52,412 nucleotides of DNA. Source: Terriglobales bacterium (GTDB taxonomy: Bacteria; Acidobacteriota; Terriglobia; Terriglobales; Acidobacteriaceae). Under the pieces are notes generated by a model. It ran no database searches, was not told where the DNA came from, and saw nothing but the letters and a program-made list of their open reading frames with translations. The stretch lies in NCBI GenBank assembly GCA_025980765.1, contig JAICXB010000029.1, positions 1 through 52,412 on the forward strand, written 5' to 3'. The first letter of the stretch is position 1, and each line of letters opens with the position of its first letter. This document shows positions 16,979 through 24,782 of the stretch, piece after piece. Both the position numbers and the translations under genes were made by a program.

Positions 16979-17200
16979 ATGATCGAAATTCGACGCTGTT
17001 TTTTTTGAATGGACCTGCGACGCGCGGCCGTGAGCCTGCGCGAGGCTGCTGCCCAAAAGAACATTGAGGTTCGCATCCGAACCGGCTTGCCCGGGAATCT
17101 TCAGATATTTAAGAACGGAGCCAAGCTCTTCGACCACAAGCAGACGGGAACCCTGCCGGAAACCAACGCGCTATTGCGCCTGATCGAAGCTGCTCCCTAA
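16979..17200 (+). CDS. Rdx-family (SelW/SelT-like) protein with in-frame TGA, candidate selenoprotein
   Basis: Reading from ATG 16979 gives MIEIRRCFF, then TGA (17006-17008), then MDLRRAAVSLREAAAQ and on to TAA at 17198-17200: 73 residues if the TGA is decoded. The downstream part is clearly of the Rdx fold: a strand with GLPGNLQIFKNGAKLFDHK, then TGTLPETNALLRLI, matching the family pattern G-L-x-x-x-K-x-T-G-x-x-P-E. Rdx proteins carry a CxxC or CxxU redox motif in the first loop, and here the TGA falls exactly at the second position (CFFU, Cys7/Sec10). Frame is unbroken on both sides. A GC-rich stem of 8 bp with one bulged U and a CGUGA loop (17021-17042) begins 12 nt after the TGA, a position and shape compatible with a bacterial SECIS. 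Alternatives are a shorter start at 17009 (no ribosome-binding site, no redox motif) or a pseudogene. No selA, selB or selC is in the window. Confidence 0.7.
17021..17042 (+). promoter_or_regulatory. Candidate bacterial SECIS hairpin
   Basis: Pairs 21-42, 22-41, 23-40, 24-39, 25-38, then (after a bulged U at 17037) 26-36, 27-35, 28-34 (offsets from 17000) close a 5-nt CGUGA loop. The loop begins 21 nt after the TGA. Length and placement fit bacterial SECIS elements; the bulge is on the 3' side rather than the 5' side seen in the E. coli fdhF element, so this remains a candidate. Confidence 0.45.
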
Positions 17201-17251
17201 CAACGGCTTCGACCTCGTGGATGCGGTCGCGCTCGCCTGCGCAAGAGATTC

Positions 17252-19753
17252 TCATTCCTCTCGCAGTGCGACCATAGGATCCAGTTTGGCAGCGCGTCTC
17301 GCAGGCAATGCACTGGCGGCGATTGCCACAATTGCAAGAAGTGCGATCGATGCTGCCAGCGTAAGCGGGTCATCAGGCTTCAATCCGTAAAGCAAAGCAC
17401 TCGTGGTGCGCGCTCCGGCCAGCGCCAGCACCATTCCGACCGCCAGACCAATCCCCAGCAAGGTTCCGGCTTCGCGCAATATCATGCGGATGATGCCACT
17501 GCGATCTGCGCCGAGAGCCATTCGGATGCCGATCTCGTTTGTGCGGCGCACCACCATGTATGACATCACGCCGTACAACCCGATGGTCGCCAGCAGTCCA
17601 GCCAACACGCCGAAGAATCCGGACAGCATGGCCATCAGGCGCTCTTGCAGGAGCGAGTCTTTGATCGTGGTTTTAAAGCTGCGGAAGTGATAGATCGAAA
17701 TTACTGGATTGATTTCCGTGACCGTTCGCTTGATCTGCGCGGTCAACTCACTGAGCGGGATGGAGGAGCGAAGCAGGATTTGCTGATATGTATCCGGGTT
17801 TATCGCCTGAGATAGCGGACTGTAGAAGATTGGTTCAAAGTCCTCGCGCATGTCATGGTATTTGGTGTTCTTCACCAGACCGACGATCTGAAACGTGGCC
17901 TCTGGATCGCGTGAGGTAGCTTCACGAACGAAACTCTTGCCCACCGGATTCACTTCTCCGAACACTTTCTTCGCGAAGATCTCATTGACGATGGCAACAT
18001 TCGGCGCAGTCACGGTATCGCGGCTGGAAAAATCCCGGCCGGCGAGGAGAGGAATTGAGAGTGTCTGGAAGTAATCCGAGCTGACCGGAGCCATATCTGT
18101 GACGACGCGGTTCTTGGGATTGTCCTGCATCCACACTTTATCGTTCATTCCATTGCCGCTGATAGGCAGGATGTCGGCACCTGCCGCAGACTCTACTCCC
18201 GGAATAGTACGCATACGCTCCAGTACTTCTCGCTTGAATGCGATTCGTTCTGACGCGGGGAGCCTAAGCGGACTGTAGTCCAGAATGACCGTAAGAATGC
18301 CGTTTTCGCGGAAGCCGGCGTCGAGCGTCATCAGATTACGCAGAGTGCGGGTGAACAGCAGTGCGCCGAACAGCAGCACCAGCGACATAGCAACCTGCGA
18401 AACCACAAGAATGCGGCGCAGTCCGAAGCGTTCGCGGGTGGTGGTGAGTCCCAGGCTGCCGGCCTTCATGGCAGCCTGCGGAGAAATGCGCGTGCCGCGC
18501 AGCGCCGGCGTAAGGCCGAACAAGATGCAGGTCAGAGTTGCAGCCGCCGCAGTAAAGCCCAATACCCGCCAATCGGGAGACAGATCTACGAATAGCGATT
18601 GGCCGCCGGTGGCCAAAAATGCAACCAGAAATCGGCTGAGCCATTGCGCCAGCACTAAGCCGAGCAGGGCGCCAATCACGGCCAGAACAACGCCCTCGGC
18701 GAGGAGCTGGCGGATGATGCGGCCACGAGAAGCGCCTACCGCAAGGCGAACGGCAATCTCGCGCTCGCGAGCGCTGGCGCGAGCCAGCATCAGATTTGCC
18801 AAATTGGCACAGGCAATGAGCAGCACTAGAGCGGCAATTCCCAGCAGCAGCCAAAGGGGGGTGGAATAGTCTTCGCGCAGTTCCGAAATGCCAGATGCGG
18901 CGGGCAGCACTTTGAAGGTGAAAGCCAGATATTCGCTGGCGCGCTCTCCGTGAAAAGTAGGCGGCAGAGTTTCTTTAAACAATGCCGGAGCCAAGGAATT
19001 CAGTTGCGCGCCCGCCTGAGTGAGCGAGATACCGGGTTTTAGGCGGCCCATAACAGTCAGCCACCAGAAATATCCTTTGTGTAATTGGCTGTCTTCTCCT
19101 TCCAGCGCGTCTTGCGCGCATACCGGCACGGCGACTTTGAAGCTTTGCCCGACTTCCATTCCGAAGAAATTCGCGGGGGTCACGCCGACGATGTCGAGGG
19201 TATGGCCTTCCAGGGAAATTGGTTTTCCGATTACCGCGGGATCTCCGGCGTACTCACTCTTCCAAAAGGGATAGCTGATGACAACGCCAGGCGCGCCGCA
19301 TCCCGGCTGATCGTCACGTTCATTGAATACTCGGCCGAGAAGGGCATGAACGCCGAGAACATTGAAGAAGTCCCCGCTAACCCACAGTCCCCGTTCCTTC
19401 CTGGCTTCTCCGCTTGGGGCGAGGTTGAAATCATGAGGCGCAAACGCGAACATTCCGGAGAAGACCTGCTGCTCAACTCGAAGCTGCTCCCATTGCGCGT
19501 TGGTCATCTGCGCGTGCCAGTTGGTGAATGTGCCGCTCTTTCCTGTTTTGGAATCAACCTGAACTTCAACGAGCTGCTGCGGATCTTTGACTGGCAGCAG
19601 GCGCAGGCGCACTGAATCCAGCAGTTGAAAGATTGCGGTGTTTGCCCCGATGCCTAAAGCCAGGGACAGCAGCGCTACCGCAGTAAATCCCGGATTCAGG
19701 CGCAACAGGCGTAAAGCATAGCGAACGTCCTGCCAGAAGGTTTCAAACTCCAT
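17252..19753 (-). CDS. ADOP-type ABC transporter permease (MacB/FtsX-like, duplicated)
   Basis: An 833-residue inner-membrane protein of the acidobacterial duplicated orphan permease type. The N-terminus FWQDVRYALRLLRLNPGFTA is the family signature; then comes TM1, a periplasmic MacB-like domain with GVHALLGRVFNERDDQPG, three helices of the first FtsX domain, a second MacB-like periplasmic domain with YFQTLSIPLLAGRDFSSRD, and a second FtsX domain ending GLYGVMSYMVVRRTNEIGIR and DPMVALREE. No ATPase gene is adjacent, which is normal for ADOPs. The true start is ATG 19753; the frame is open to a TTG at 19810 that lacks similarity. Function is unknown, with mechanotransmission like MacB expected. 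Confidence 0.9.
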   Translation of the reverse strand: MEFETFWQDVRYALRLLRLNPGFTAVALLSLALGIGANTAIFQLLDSVRLRLLPVKDPQQLVEVQVDSKTGKSGTFTNWHAQMTNAQWEQLRVEQQVFSGMFAFAPHDFNLAPSGEARKERGLWVSGDFFNVLGVHALLGRVFNERDDQPGCGAPGVVISYPFWKSEYAGDPAVIGKPISLEGHTLDIVGVTPANFFGMEVGQSFKVAVPVCAQDALEGEDSQLHKGYFWWLTVMGRLKPGISLTQAGAQLNSLAPALFKETLPPTFHGERASEYLAFTFKVLPAASGISELREDYSTPLWLLLGIAALVLLIACANLANLMLARASAREREIAVRLAVGASRGRIIRQLLAEGVVLAVIGALLGLVLAQWLSRFLVAFLATGGQSLFVDLSPDWRVLGFTAAAATLTCILFGLTPALRGTRISPQAAMKAGSLGLTTTRERFGLRRILVVSQVAMSLVLLFGALLFTRTLRNLMTLDAGFRENGILTVILDYSPLRLPASERIAFKREVLERMRTIPGVESAAGADILPISGNGMNDKVWMQDNPKNRVVTDMAPVSSDYFQTLSIPLLAGRDFSSRDTVTAPNVAIVNEIFAKKVFGEVNPVGKSFVREATSRDPEATFQIVGLVKNTKYHDMREDFEPIFYSPLSQAINPDTYQQILLRSSIPLSELTAQIKRTVTEINPVISIYHFRSFKTTIKDSLLQERLMAMLSGFFGVLAGLLATIGLYGVMSYMVVRRTNEIGIRMALGADRSGIIRMILREAGTLLGIGLAVGMVLALAGARTTSALLYGLKPDDPLTLAASIALLAIVAIAASALPARRAAKLDPMVALREE

Positions 19754-20012
19754 GGATCTCGGACCTCTCTCGTGAGACGGACAAACTGAGATCTGGTTAG
19801 GCAGTCTCAATCAACTGCTATGTGCATACGTGCTTCCAGGACACGGACAAGAAACGGAGACTTGCTTTGTTGAACTTGCAAGCGGCCCTAGAAAGAGTCT
19901 TGAGCGCAGACGTTCGCCTACGCAACTCATTGTGCGAAGGCGGACGCTCCCAACCAGTCAAAGTCGTAATCCTGTATGTTATAGACGCTGTGCTACCGCC
20001 GTAGCCAGCCCT

Positions 20013-20525
20013 ATGCCAGTATCCGTACACAGTTCGCAAGCGATTTATTCGGCGCTGAAATCGGCGGGGATACGACTGGTCTCGGCACTGCCAGAAACAT
20101 GGCTGGTGCATTTGATTCGCATGGCTGAGGAGGATCCCGAAATGATCCTCGTCCGGCTTGCCAAGGAAGAAGAAGGAGTGGGAATTTCCGCAGGCGCTCA
20201 TTTTGCCGGCGTGAGTTCGGCGATGCTGATGCAGAACCACGGCTTTCTTGCCAGCGTCAACGGCATAGTTTCCTTCGCACTCTTGTACCGCATTCCGCTG
20301 CTGATGCTGATCAGCTATCGCGGCACGTTTGGCGAGCGCGATCCTTGGCAAACGCAGGGCGGCAATCTCACCGAACCGGTGCTGCGCGCGCTGGGCATTC
20401 CTTATTTTTGTTTGCAGAGCGTCGAATCTGTTGCGCAACGGATTCGGGAAGCGCAGACGCTCGCCGCCAGCAGTCTGCAACCGGTCGCACTGTTGCTCAC
20501 CCGCGACCTGATGTGGGAGGAGTAA
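20013..20525 (+). CDS. TPP-dependent 2-oxoacid decarboxylase, alpha subunit (ComD/sulfopyruvate or phosphonopyruvate decarboxylase-like)
   Basis: A 170-residue protein corresponding to the PYR domain of split TPP enzymes such as sulfopyruvate decarboxylase (ComDE). Visible features are the N-terminal AIYSALKSAGIRLVSALPET, then VRLAKEEEGVGISAGAHFAG with the activating Glu of the PYR domain, SAMLMQNHGFLASVNGI, and LMLISYRGTFGERDPWQTQG. The start at ATG 20013 gives family length; the longer frame back to 19830 lacks similarity. The stop codon overlaps the start of the next gene by one base (TAATG), so the subunits are co-translated. Substrate is uncertain: sulfopyruvate, phosphonopyruvate or another aryl/alkyl 2-oxoacid. 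Confidence 0.82.
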   Translation: MPVSVHSSQAIYSALKSAGIRLVSALPETWLVHLIRMAEEDPEMILVRLAKEEEGVGISAGAHFAGVSSAMLMQNHGFLASVNGIVSFALLYRIPLLMLISYRGTFGERDPWQTQGGNLTEPVLRALGIPYFCLQSVESVAQRIREAQTLAASSLQPVALLLTRDLMWEE

Positions 20526-21094
20526 TGCTTCGCCTTGACTGCCTGCGAGCGATTTACGCGCAACTCGAACAATGCGTGGTCGTGACCATTATGGGAGCGG
20601 TCGCCGCCGAGTTGCAGTCGCTGGGACATCGACCCAATTTCTTCTATCTTCAGCACGCGATGGGACTGGCTTCGTCCACCGGCCTGGGGCTCGCGCTTTC
20701 TCTGCCACAACAAACCATCGTGGTATTCGACGGCGATGGTTCGGTGCTGATGAATCTCGGGACCTTTAGCACCATGGCGCGCTATCGTCCGCGCAATATG
20801 GTCCACATCGTCTTTGACAATGAGAGCCTGCTCTCGGTAGGCGGCTTCCCAACGGCAACTGCCACCGGCACGGATCTTGCCAGAGTGGCTGAGGCAGCAG
20901 GAGTTCCTCGCACTTCGGCAGTGGCCACGTGCGAGACTTTTGTGGCTGCCGTAAATAACGCGCTCCAGTCCAAAGAGCTGACCGTAATTGTGGCCAAAGT
21001 GGAAGCCAGCGGCCCGGCGAAATATGTGACGGATCTTACTCTGCTGGAAAATCGTTTTGCATTCAGCCGCTACTTGAAGTCGCTGAAAACATAG
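20525..21094 (+). CDS. TPP-dependent 2-oxoacid decarboxylase, beta subunit (ComE-like)
   Basis: A 189-residue PP domain of the split TPP enzyme. The TPP/Mg motif is clear: VVFDGDGSVLMNLGT (GDG at 70-72, Asn77) followed after about 25 residues by VHIVFDNESLLSVGGFPTAT, as in ComE and phosphonopyruvate decarboxylase. YLQHAMGLASSTGLGLALSL contributes the conserved entry loop. GGGAGGAG lies just before the ATG, inside the alpha-subunit gene. Its active site would be formed together with the alpha subunit, in the cytoplasm. The cyclase gene follows after 15 bp, so three genes form one operon. Confidence 0.85.
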   Translation: MLRLDCLRAIYAQLEQCVVVTIMGAVAAELQSLGHRPNFFYLQHAMGLASSTGLGLALSLPQQTIVVFDGDGSVLMNLGTFSTMARYRPRNMVHIVFDNESLLSVGGFPTATATGTDLARVAEAAGVPRTSAVATCETFVAAVNNALQSKELTVIVAKVEASGPAKYVTDLTLLENRFAFSRYLKSLKT

Positions 21095-21109
21095 CCGGAG
21101 AGGACATCG

Positions 21110-21889
21110 ATGTCGAAGCTCTTGATGCAGCTGGTTGAAGAATTGAATCGAGGTTCGTTGCGGGTAGTCGATCTCACACAGCCGCTCAGCCCCGATACGC
21201 CGATTCTGCCTCTGCCGGCGCAGTTCAATAACACGCCGAAATTCCGCATTTGGGAACTTTCCCACTATGACGCTCGCGGTCCGGCGTGGTACTGGAATGC
21301 GTTTGAAACCGGCGAGCACACCGGCACGCACTTCGACGCGCCCATCCACTGGATCAGCGGAAAGGACCTGCCTAACAACAGCGTGGACCGAATTCCACCC
21401 AGCCAGTTCATCGGGCCGGCTTGCGTTATCGATATCATCGCCAAGGTTGCAGGCAATCCCGACTATCTGGTCGTTCCGTCTGACATCTCACAATGGGAAG
21501 CGCAGCATGGAAGAATCAAGCCAGGATCGTGGCTGCTGCTGCGTACCGGCTGGTCGCGAAGAGGTGGCGCGGATTACATAAATCTAAAAGACGACGGTCC
21601 ACACACTCCGGGTTTCGCCAAAGAATCCTCGGAGTTGCTGGCGAAGGAACGCAACATACTGGGAGTGGGCGTGGAGACAGTCGGCACCGATGCTGGACAG
21701 GCCGCCACCTTCAATCCACCATTTCCCAATCACTACCTGATGCATGGCAGCGGCAAGTTCGGACTAGCCGGATTAGCCAACCTTGACCAATTGCCTCCCA
21801 CCGGTGCCGTCGTAATCGCCGCGCCGCTCAAGATCGTGAACGGCTCCGGCAGCCCGGTACGAGTGATCGCGATTGTGAGTTCGAGTTGA
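21110..21889 (+). CDS. Cyclase-family metal-dependent hydrolase (kynurenine formamidase/isatin hydrolase-like)
   Basis: A 259-residue member of the cyclase family. The metal site HTGTHFDAPIHW (His70, His74, Asp76, His80) is the family signature HxGTHxDxPxH. The N-terminal VVDLTQPLSPDTPILPLP and later GVGVETVGTDAG with MHGSGKFGLAGLANLDQLPPTGAVV are also typical. Known members open an amide or lactam (kynurenine formamidase, isatin hydrolase) or cyclic esters. Its tight linkage to a 2-oxoacid decarboxylase suggests that it makes the oxoacid the decarboxylase then uses; isatin to isatinate is one such reaction, but this is inference. Start ATG 21110 has GGAGAGGAC upstream. Confidence 0.88.
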   Translation: MSKLLMQLVEELNRGSLRVVDLTQPLSPDTPILPLPAQFNNTPKFRIWELSHYDARGPAWYWNAFETGEHTGTHFDAPIHWISGKDLPNNSVDRIPPSQFIGPACVIDIIAKVAGNPDYLVVPSDISQWEAQHGRIKPGSWLLLRTGWSRRGGADYINLKDDGPHTPGFAKESSELLAKERNILGVGVETVGTDAGQAATFNPPFPNHYLMHGSGKFGLAGLANLDQLPPTGAVVIAAPLKIVNGSGSPVRVIAIVSSS

Positions 21890-21945
21890 TTAAAGAATGA
21901 AGTCGCAAGGACCTCATCTTCAATATCGGCTACAATTTCGGAGCG

Positions 21946-22248
21946 ATGAGTAATACGTACATTCAAGAACGCGATGGCGGCTACTATTTTGTTTCTAGCC
22001 GCGTATCGCTCGATTCTGTGGTGTATCAGTTTCTACAGGGCGAATCTCCGGAATCCATTGCGCAAAGCTTTCCCTCGCTTTCGCTGGAACAAATCTATGG
22101 CGGTCTAACTTACTATCTGGCGCACCGCCATGCGATTGATGAATATCTGGCTAAAAGCGAAGCCGAGTTCTCGGAAATGGCAAAACAAGCGCGTGACGCC
22201 AACCCACTGTTATACGAAAAGCTGCGCGCAGCTCGAACGAACGTCTGA
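21946..22248 (+). CDS. DUF433-family antitoxin-like protein
   Basis: A 100-residue protein with the DUF433 pattern: Y-I-x-x-x-x-G-x-Y-F-V-x-x-x-R-V-S-L-D-S-V-V near the N-terminus, then GESPESIAQSFPSLSLEQIYGGLTYYLAHR, a helix-turn-helix-like DNA-binding fold. DUF433 genes are usually followed directly by a DUF5615 PIN-like toxin gene. Here the next start codon lies 3 bp after the stop, and its first 15-20 codons do look like DUF5615, but the toxin body is missing (see the next gene). The antitoxin may therefore be an orphan. Confidence 0.85.
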   Translation: MSNTYIQERDGGYYFVSSRVSLDSVVYQFLQGESPESIAQSFPSLSLEQIYGGLTYYLAHRHAIDEYLAKSEAEFSEMAKQARDANPLLYEKLRAARTNV

Positions 22249-22251
22249 CGG

Positions 22252-23049
22252 ATGCGCCCTCGCTTTTTGGCGGACGAAAACCTGAACACCAAAATCATCT
22301 TAGGAATGCTGAGGCTGCTTCCGATCTTGAGGAGTGGATCAACAGGTTTGCGTTTCTGCCTAATTCTCGTACCGGGGATTCTCCTATTCTCAAGCTTCAA
22401 TGCCTTCGCGCAGCAGGATTATGTCCCGCACTATGACCTGTACGGCGGCTTTGCCTATTTCGAGAGCCCTCATGTGGACCTTGCCGAGCGCGGCTTTCAT
22501 ACTCAGATCGGGGTGAATCCGAAGACTTGGTACGGACTTGGATTCGACTATAGCATCGCCACCGGCCAATTGCCGCTCACACCAAACCTGTTGCCACTCT
22601 CCTTACAGCAGCAACTCGGAGCCGAACTACAGCGCCTCGCAACTGCCGGCCTGATTCCGCCAGGCTTTCAACTGGCGATTCCCGTGAACTCGAAGACGCA
22701 GACCTTCGCCGCCGGGCCGCAGTTTAATTACCGGCATTTTCCCCGCGTCACGCTGTTCATTCGTCCTTCCCTCGGAGCCATCCATGAGAACGCGGTTCCT
22801 CGTCCTCAGGATCCAATCAGCTCGGTAATCGTGATGCAGCTTGCGCCCTCAGGCAAGAAGCAGGACTGGGCCGGCTTTTACGGCTTTGGTGGCGGACTTG
22901 ACCTGAACGCCAGCAAGCACCTGGTATTGCGGATGCAAGCAGATTTCGTCCACGATCACCTGTTTAATGATCTGCTCAAGGACGGCCGCAACACGGTCCG
23001 CGTTTCCGTCGGACCCGCATTTCATTTCGGCAGGAACATCACCCAATAG
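22252..23049 (+). CDS. Outer-membrane beta-barrel protein, N-terminus fused to a DUF5615 toxin stub
   Basis: The 265-residue frame begins MRPRFLADENLNTKII, the characteristic N-terminus of DUF5615 PIN-like toxins (catalytic Asp in LADEN). It then runs without a break into a signal-peptide-like segment (LRFCLILVPGILLFSSFNAFAQQ) and a barrel of alternating strands (YDLYGGFAYFES, KTWYGLGFDYSI, TFAAGPQFNYRHF, TLFIRPSLGAI, FYGFGGGLDLNAS, RVSVGPAFHFGR). An opacity/OmpA-type small barrel is likely. The secreted protein may really start at an internal ATG such as 22306; no strong ribosome-binding site decides. The arrangement looks like deletion of most of the toxin gene, placing the barrel gene behind its start. 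Confidence 0.7.
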   Translation: MRPRFLADENLNTKIILGMLRLLPILRSGSTGLRFCLILVPGILLFSSFNAFAQQDYVPHYDLYGGFAYFESPHVDLAERGFHTQIGVNPKTWYGLGFDYSIATGQLPLTPNLLPLSLQQQLGAELQRLATAGLIPPGFQLAIPVNSKTQTFAAGPQFNYRHFPRVTLFIRPSLGAIHENAVPRPQDPISSVIVMQLAPSGKKQDWAGFYGFGGGLDLNASKHLVLRMQADFVHDHLFNDLLKDGRNTVRVSVGPAFHFGRNITQ

Positions 23050-23165
23050 CGGTTCCCGAAATATTCAGAGATGCTGGATCCGGCGCGCCCTCCAGTCCCG
23101 CTGATTCGCAACAAAGCCTGTGTGAATTCCCGAAATGTAGGTATGATTGAGCACTTTCTGCGGCG

Positions 23166-24680
23166 GTGGATGCTATTTTCGTTGGCCGCCGGTTAGGTGC
23201 GACCGGGATTTGTACCGCGGCAGGAAGCTGGCCCATTGCCGGGGCATTTGTGACCCAAGATTTAAATATCGCCAATGCCCTTGCCGTGACCGCAGATCCC
23301 ATCACTCTGCGCTTCCCGCCGGAGATTGAGCGGGAGTTCCTCGACCGGTACTTCGAGGACTCGCTACCCCACATGCATCGCGTGTTGCCAGTTGCCCTGG
23401 GGCTGGTCGCGATCTTTGGCCTGCTGGATTGGGCATTGGCGCCAGCCGAAGCCCCGCGCATTTGGATTATCCGCTTCGGCATCCTGTGCCCGCTGATCAC
23501 GGCATTGTGCGTGTTCTCCCACTCGCGATGGTTCAAGCAGTACATGCAGTTGTCGGTCGCGGCTATGGGCGTCATTACCGGACTGGGAATTGTGGCCATC
23601 ATCACCCTCCTGCCCGCGCCCGCGCGCTACTTCTTTTATGCCGGCGTCCTGCTGGTGGTGATGGTGATTTGCACGTTCGTGCGCCTGCTGTTCGTTTACG
23701 CGGTGGCTGCCGCCGCCATTATTTCCATTGGATATGAGGTCGCAATCATCGCCAGCCACTACCCCACATCCATCATTCTGAACAACACCTTCTTCCTCCT
23801 CGGCACCGATGTCGTCGCGGGCATCGTCGGCTACTCCATCGAGCGCTACACCCGGCAGGATTTCATCCAGTCGCGGCTGTTGAAGCTCAGGACCGAAGAG
23901 CTCAAGCAGCAGCAGGAGCTGGCCGAATCTCTTCTGTTGCAAACATTGCCTTCAGTGGTGGCGGCAGAATTGAAGGAGAAGGGTTTCGTCGCTCCACGCT
24001 ATTACGAAGACGTGACCATCCTTTTCACCGATTTCAAAGGCTTTACGCTGGAGACCGAGCGCCTGGCCGCGGAAGAACTGGTCAACGCTCTCAACGATTA
24101 TTTCACCGCCTTTGATCAGATCACTTCCCGTTATGGGCTGGAAAAACTGAAAACCATCGGCGACAGCTACATGTGCGTCTCCGGTCTGCCCACGCACGTG
24201 GCCTCTCACGCGGTGGATGCCATGCTGGCTGCATACGAGATCCTCGCGCAGGTAAAAAATCGCAAGATGCCCGGCAAGCCTGGCTGGTCTATACGCATCG
24301 GCCTGCACACTGGACCGGTGATCAGCGGCATCGTCGGCATCCGCAAGCTGGCATTCGACGTCTGGGGAGAGTCGGTGAATTTCGCCTCGCGCATGGAGAG
24401 CAGCGGCTGTCCCGATGAAATCAACCTCTCGGCCAGCACGTTTTCCCGGGTGAAAGATTTCTTCGTCTGCGAGCACCGTGGCCGCATCGCGACCAAAGAA
24501 AAGCGGGAGTACGACATGTACTTCGCCAAGGGCGTGCAACCGTCACTGATGCACGATGCGCTCCCAGGACAAATTCCAGGAGCTTTTCAGCGTCGCTACT
24601 ACACTTACTTTCACCACGATCTGGAGTGCTTCCCCGAGATTCTGGCAAATTCAGCAGAAGCGGTGAGAGCAACATCTTAG
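23166..24680 (+). CDS. Membrane-bound class III adenylate cyclase
   Basis: A 504-residue protein (GTG start; a later in-frame GTG at 23250 is possible). Five or six membrane helices occupy about residues 74-225, followed by a helical linker (RLLKLRTEELKQQQELAESL) and a class III cyclase domain (about 275-455). Catalytic residues are complete: metal-binding Asp289 (FTDFKGF) and Asp333 (IGDSY), adenine-selecting Lys329 and Asp398 (KTIGD, FDVWG), and transition-state Asn405 and Arg409 (NFASRM). The Lys/Asp pair predicts ATP to cAMP rather than GTP. Sensory input would come through the membrane part. Single gene, with a palindromic element following. Confidence 0.9.
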   Translation: MDAIFVGRRLGATGICTAAGSWPIAGAFVTQDLNIANALAVTADPITLRFPPEIEREFLDRYFEDSLPHMHRVLPVALGLVAIFGLLDWALAPAEAPRIWIIRFGILCPLITALCVFSHSRWFKQYMQLSVAAMGVITGLGIVAIITLLPAPARYFFYAGVLLVVMVICTFVRLLFVYAVAAAAIISIGYEVAIIASHYPTSIILNNTFFLLGTDVVAGIVGYSIERYTRQDFIQSRLLKLRTEELKQQQELAESLLLQTLPSVVAAELKEKGFVAPRYYEDVTILFTDFKGFTLETERLAAEELVNALNDYFTAFDQITSRYGLEKLKTIGDSYMCVSGLPTHVASHAVDAMLAAYEILAQVKNRKMPGKPGWSIRIGLHTGPVISGIVGIRKLAFDVWGESVNFASRMESSGCPDEINLSASTFSRVKDFFVCEHRGRIATKEKREYDMYFAKGVQPSLMHDALPGQIPGAFQRRYYTYFHHDLECFPEILANSAEAVRATS

Positions 24681-24686
24681 ACCGGG

Positions 24687-24782
24687 GGGGTTAACACGAA
24701 GGGCACGAAGGACAAAGAAAAGGACACAGAAGATTTCTCCGTGACCTCGCGCTCTTTCCCTCGTGCCCTTCGTGTTAACCCC
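24687..24782. repeat. CACGAAGG-type long-stem palindromic element (copy 2)
   Basis: GGGGTTAACACGAAGGGCAC... (24687-24712) pairs with ...GTGCCCTTCGTGTTAACCCC (24757-24782) at 25 of 26 positions around a 44-bp centre. It fills the convergent gap between the cyclase and exonuclease genes, and its right arm overlaps the exonuclease 3' end (stop codon near 24775), so it contributes the last codons of that gene. Confidence 0.88.

Noticed and set aside
17009..17200. Rdx gene starting at the ATG just after the TGA (63 aa)
   Set aside because: No ribosome-binding site precedes it (the upstream sequence is a T run), and the protein would lack the redox motif and first strand of the fold.
22306..22420. 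Frameshifted remainder of the DUF5615 toxin
   Set aside because: The other frames after the stub (for example NAEAASDLEEWINRF) show no DUF5615 pattern, so the body is deleted, not frameshifted.
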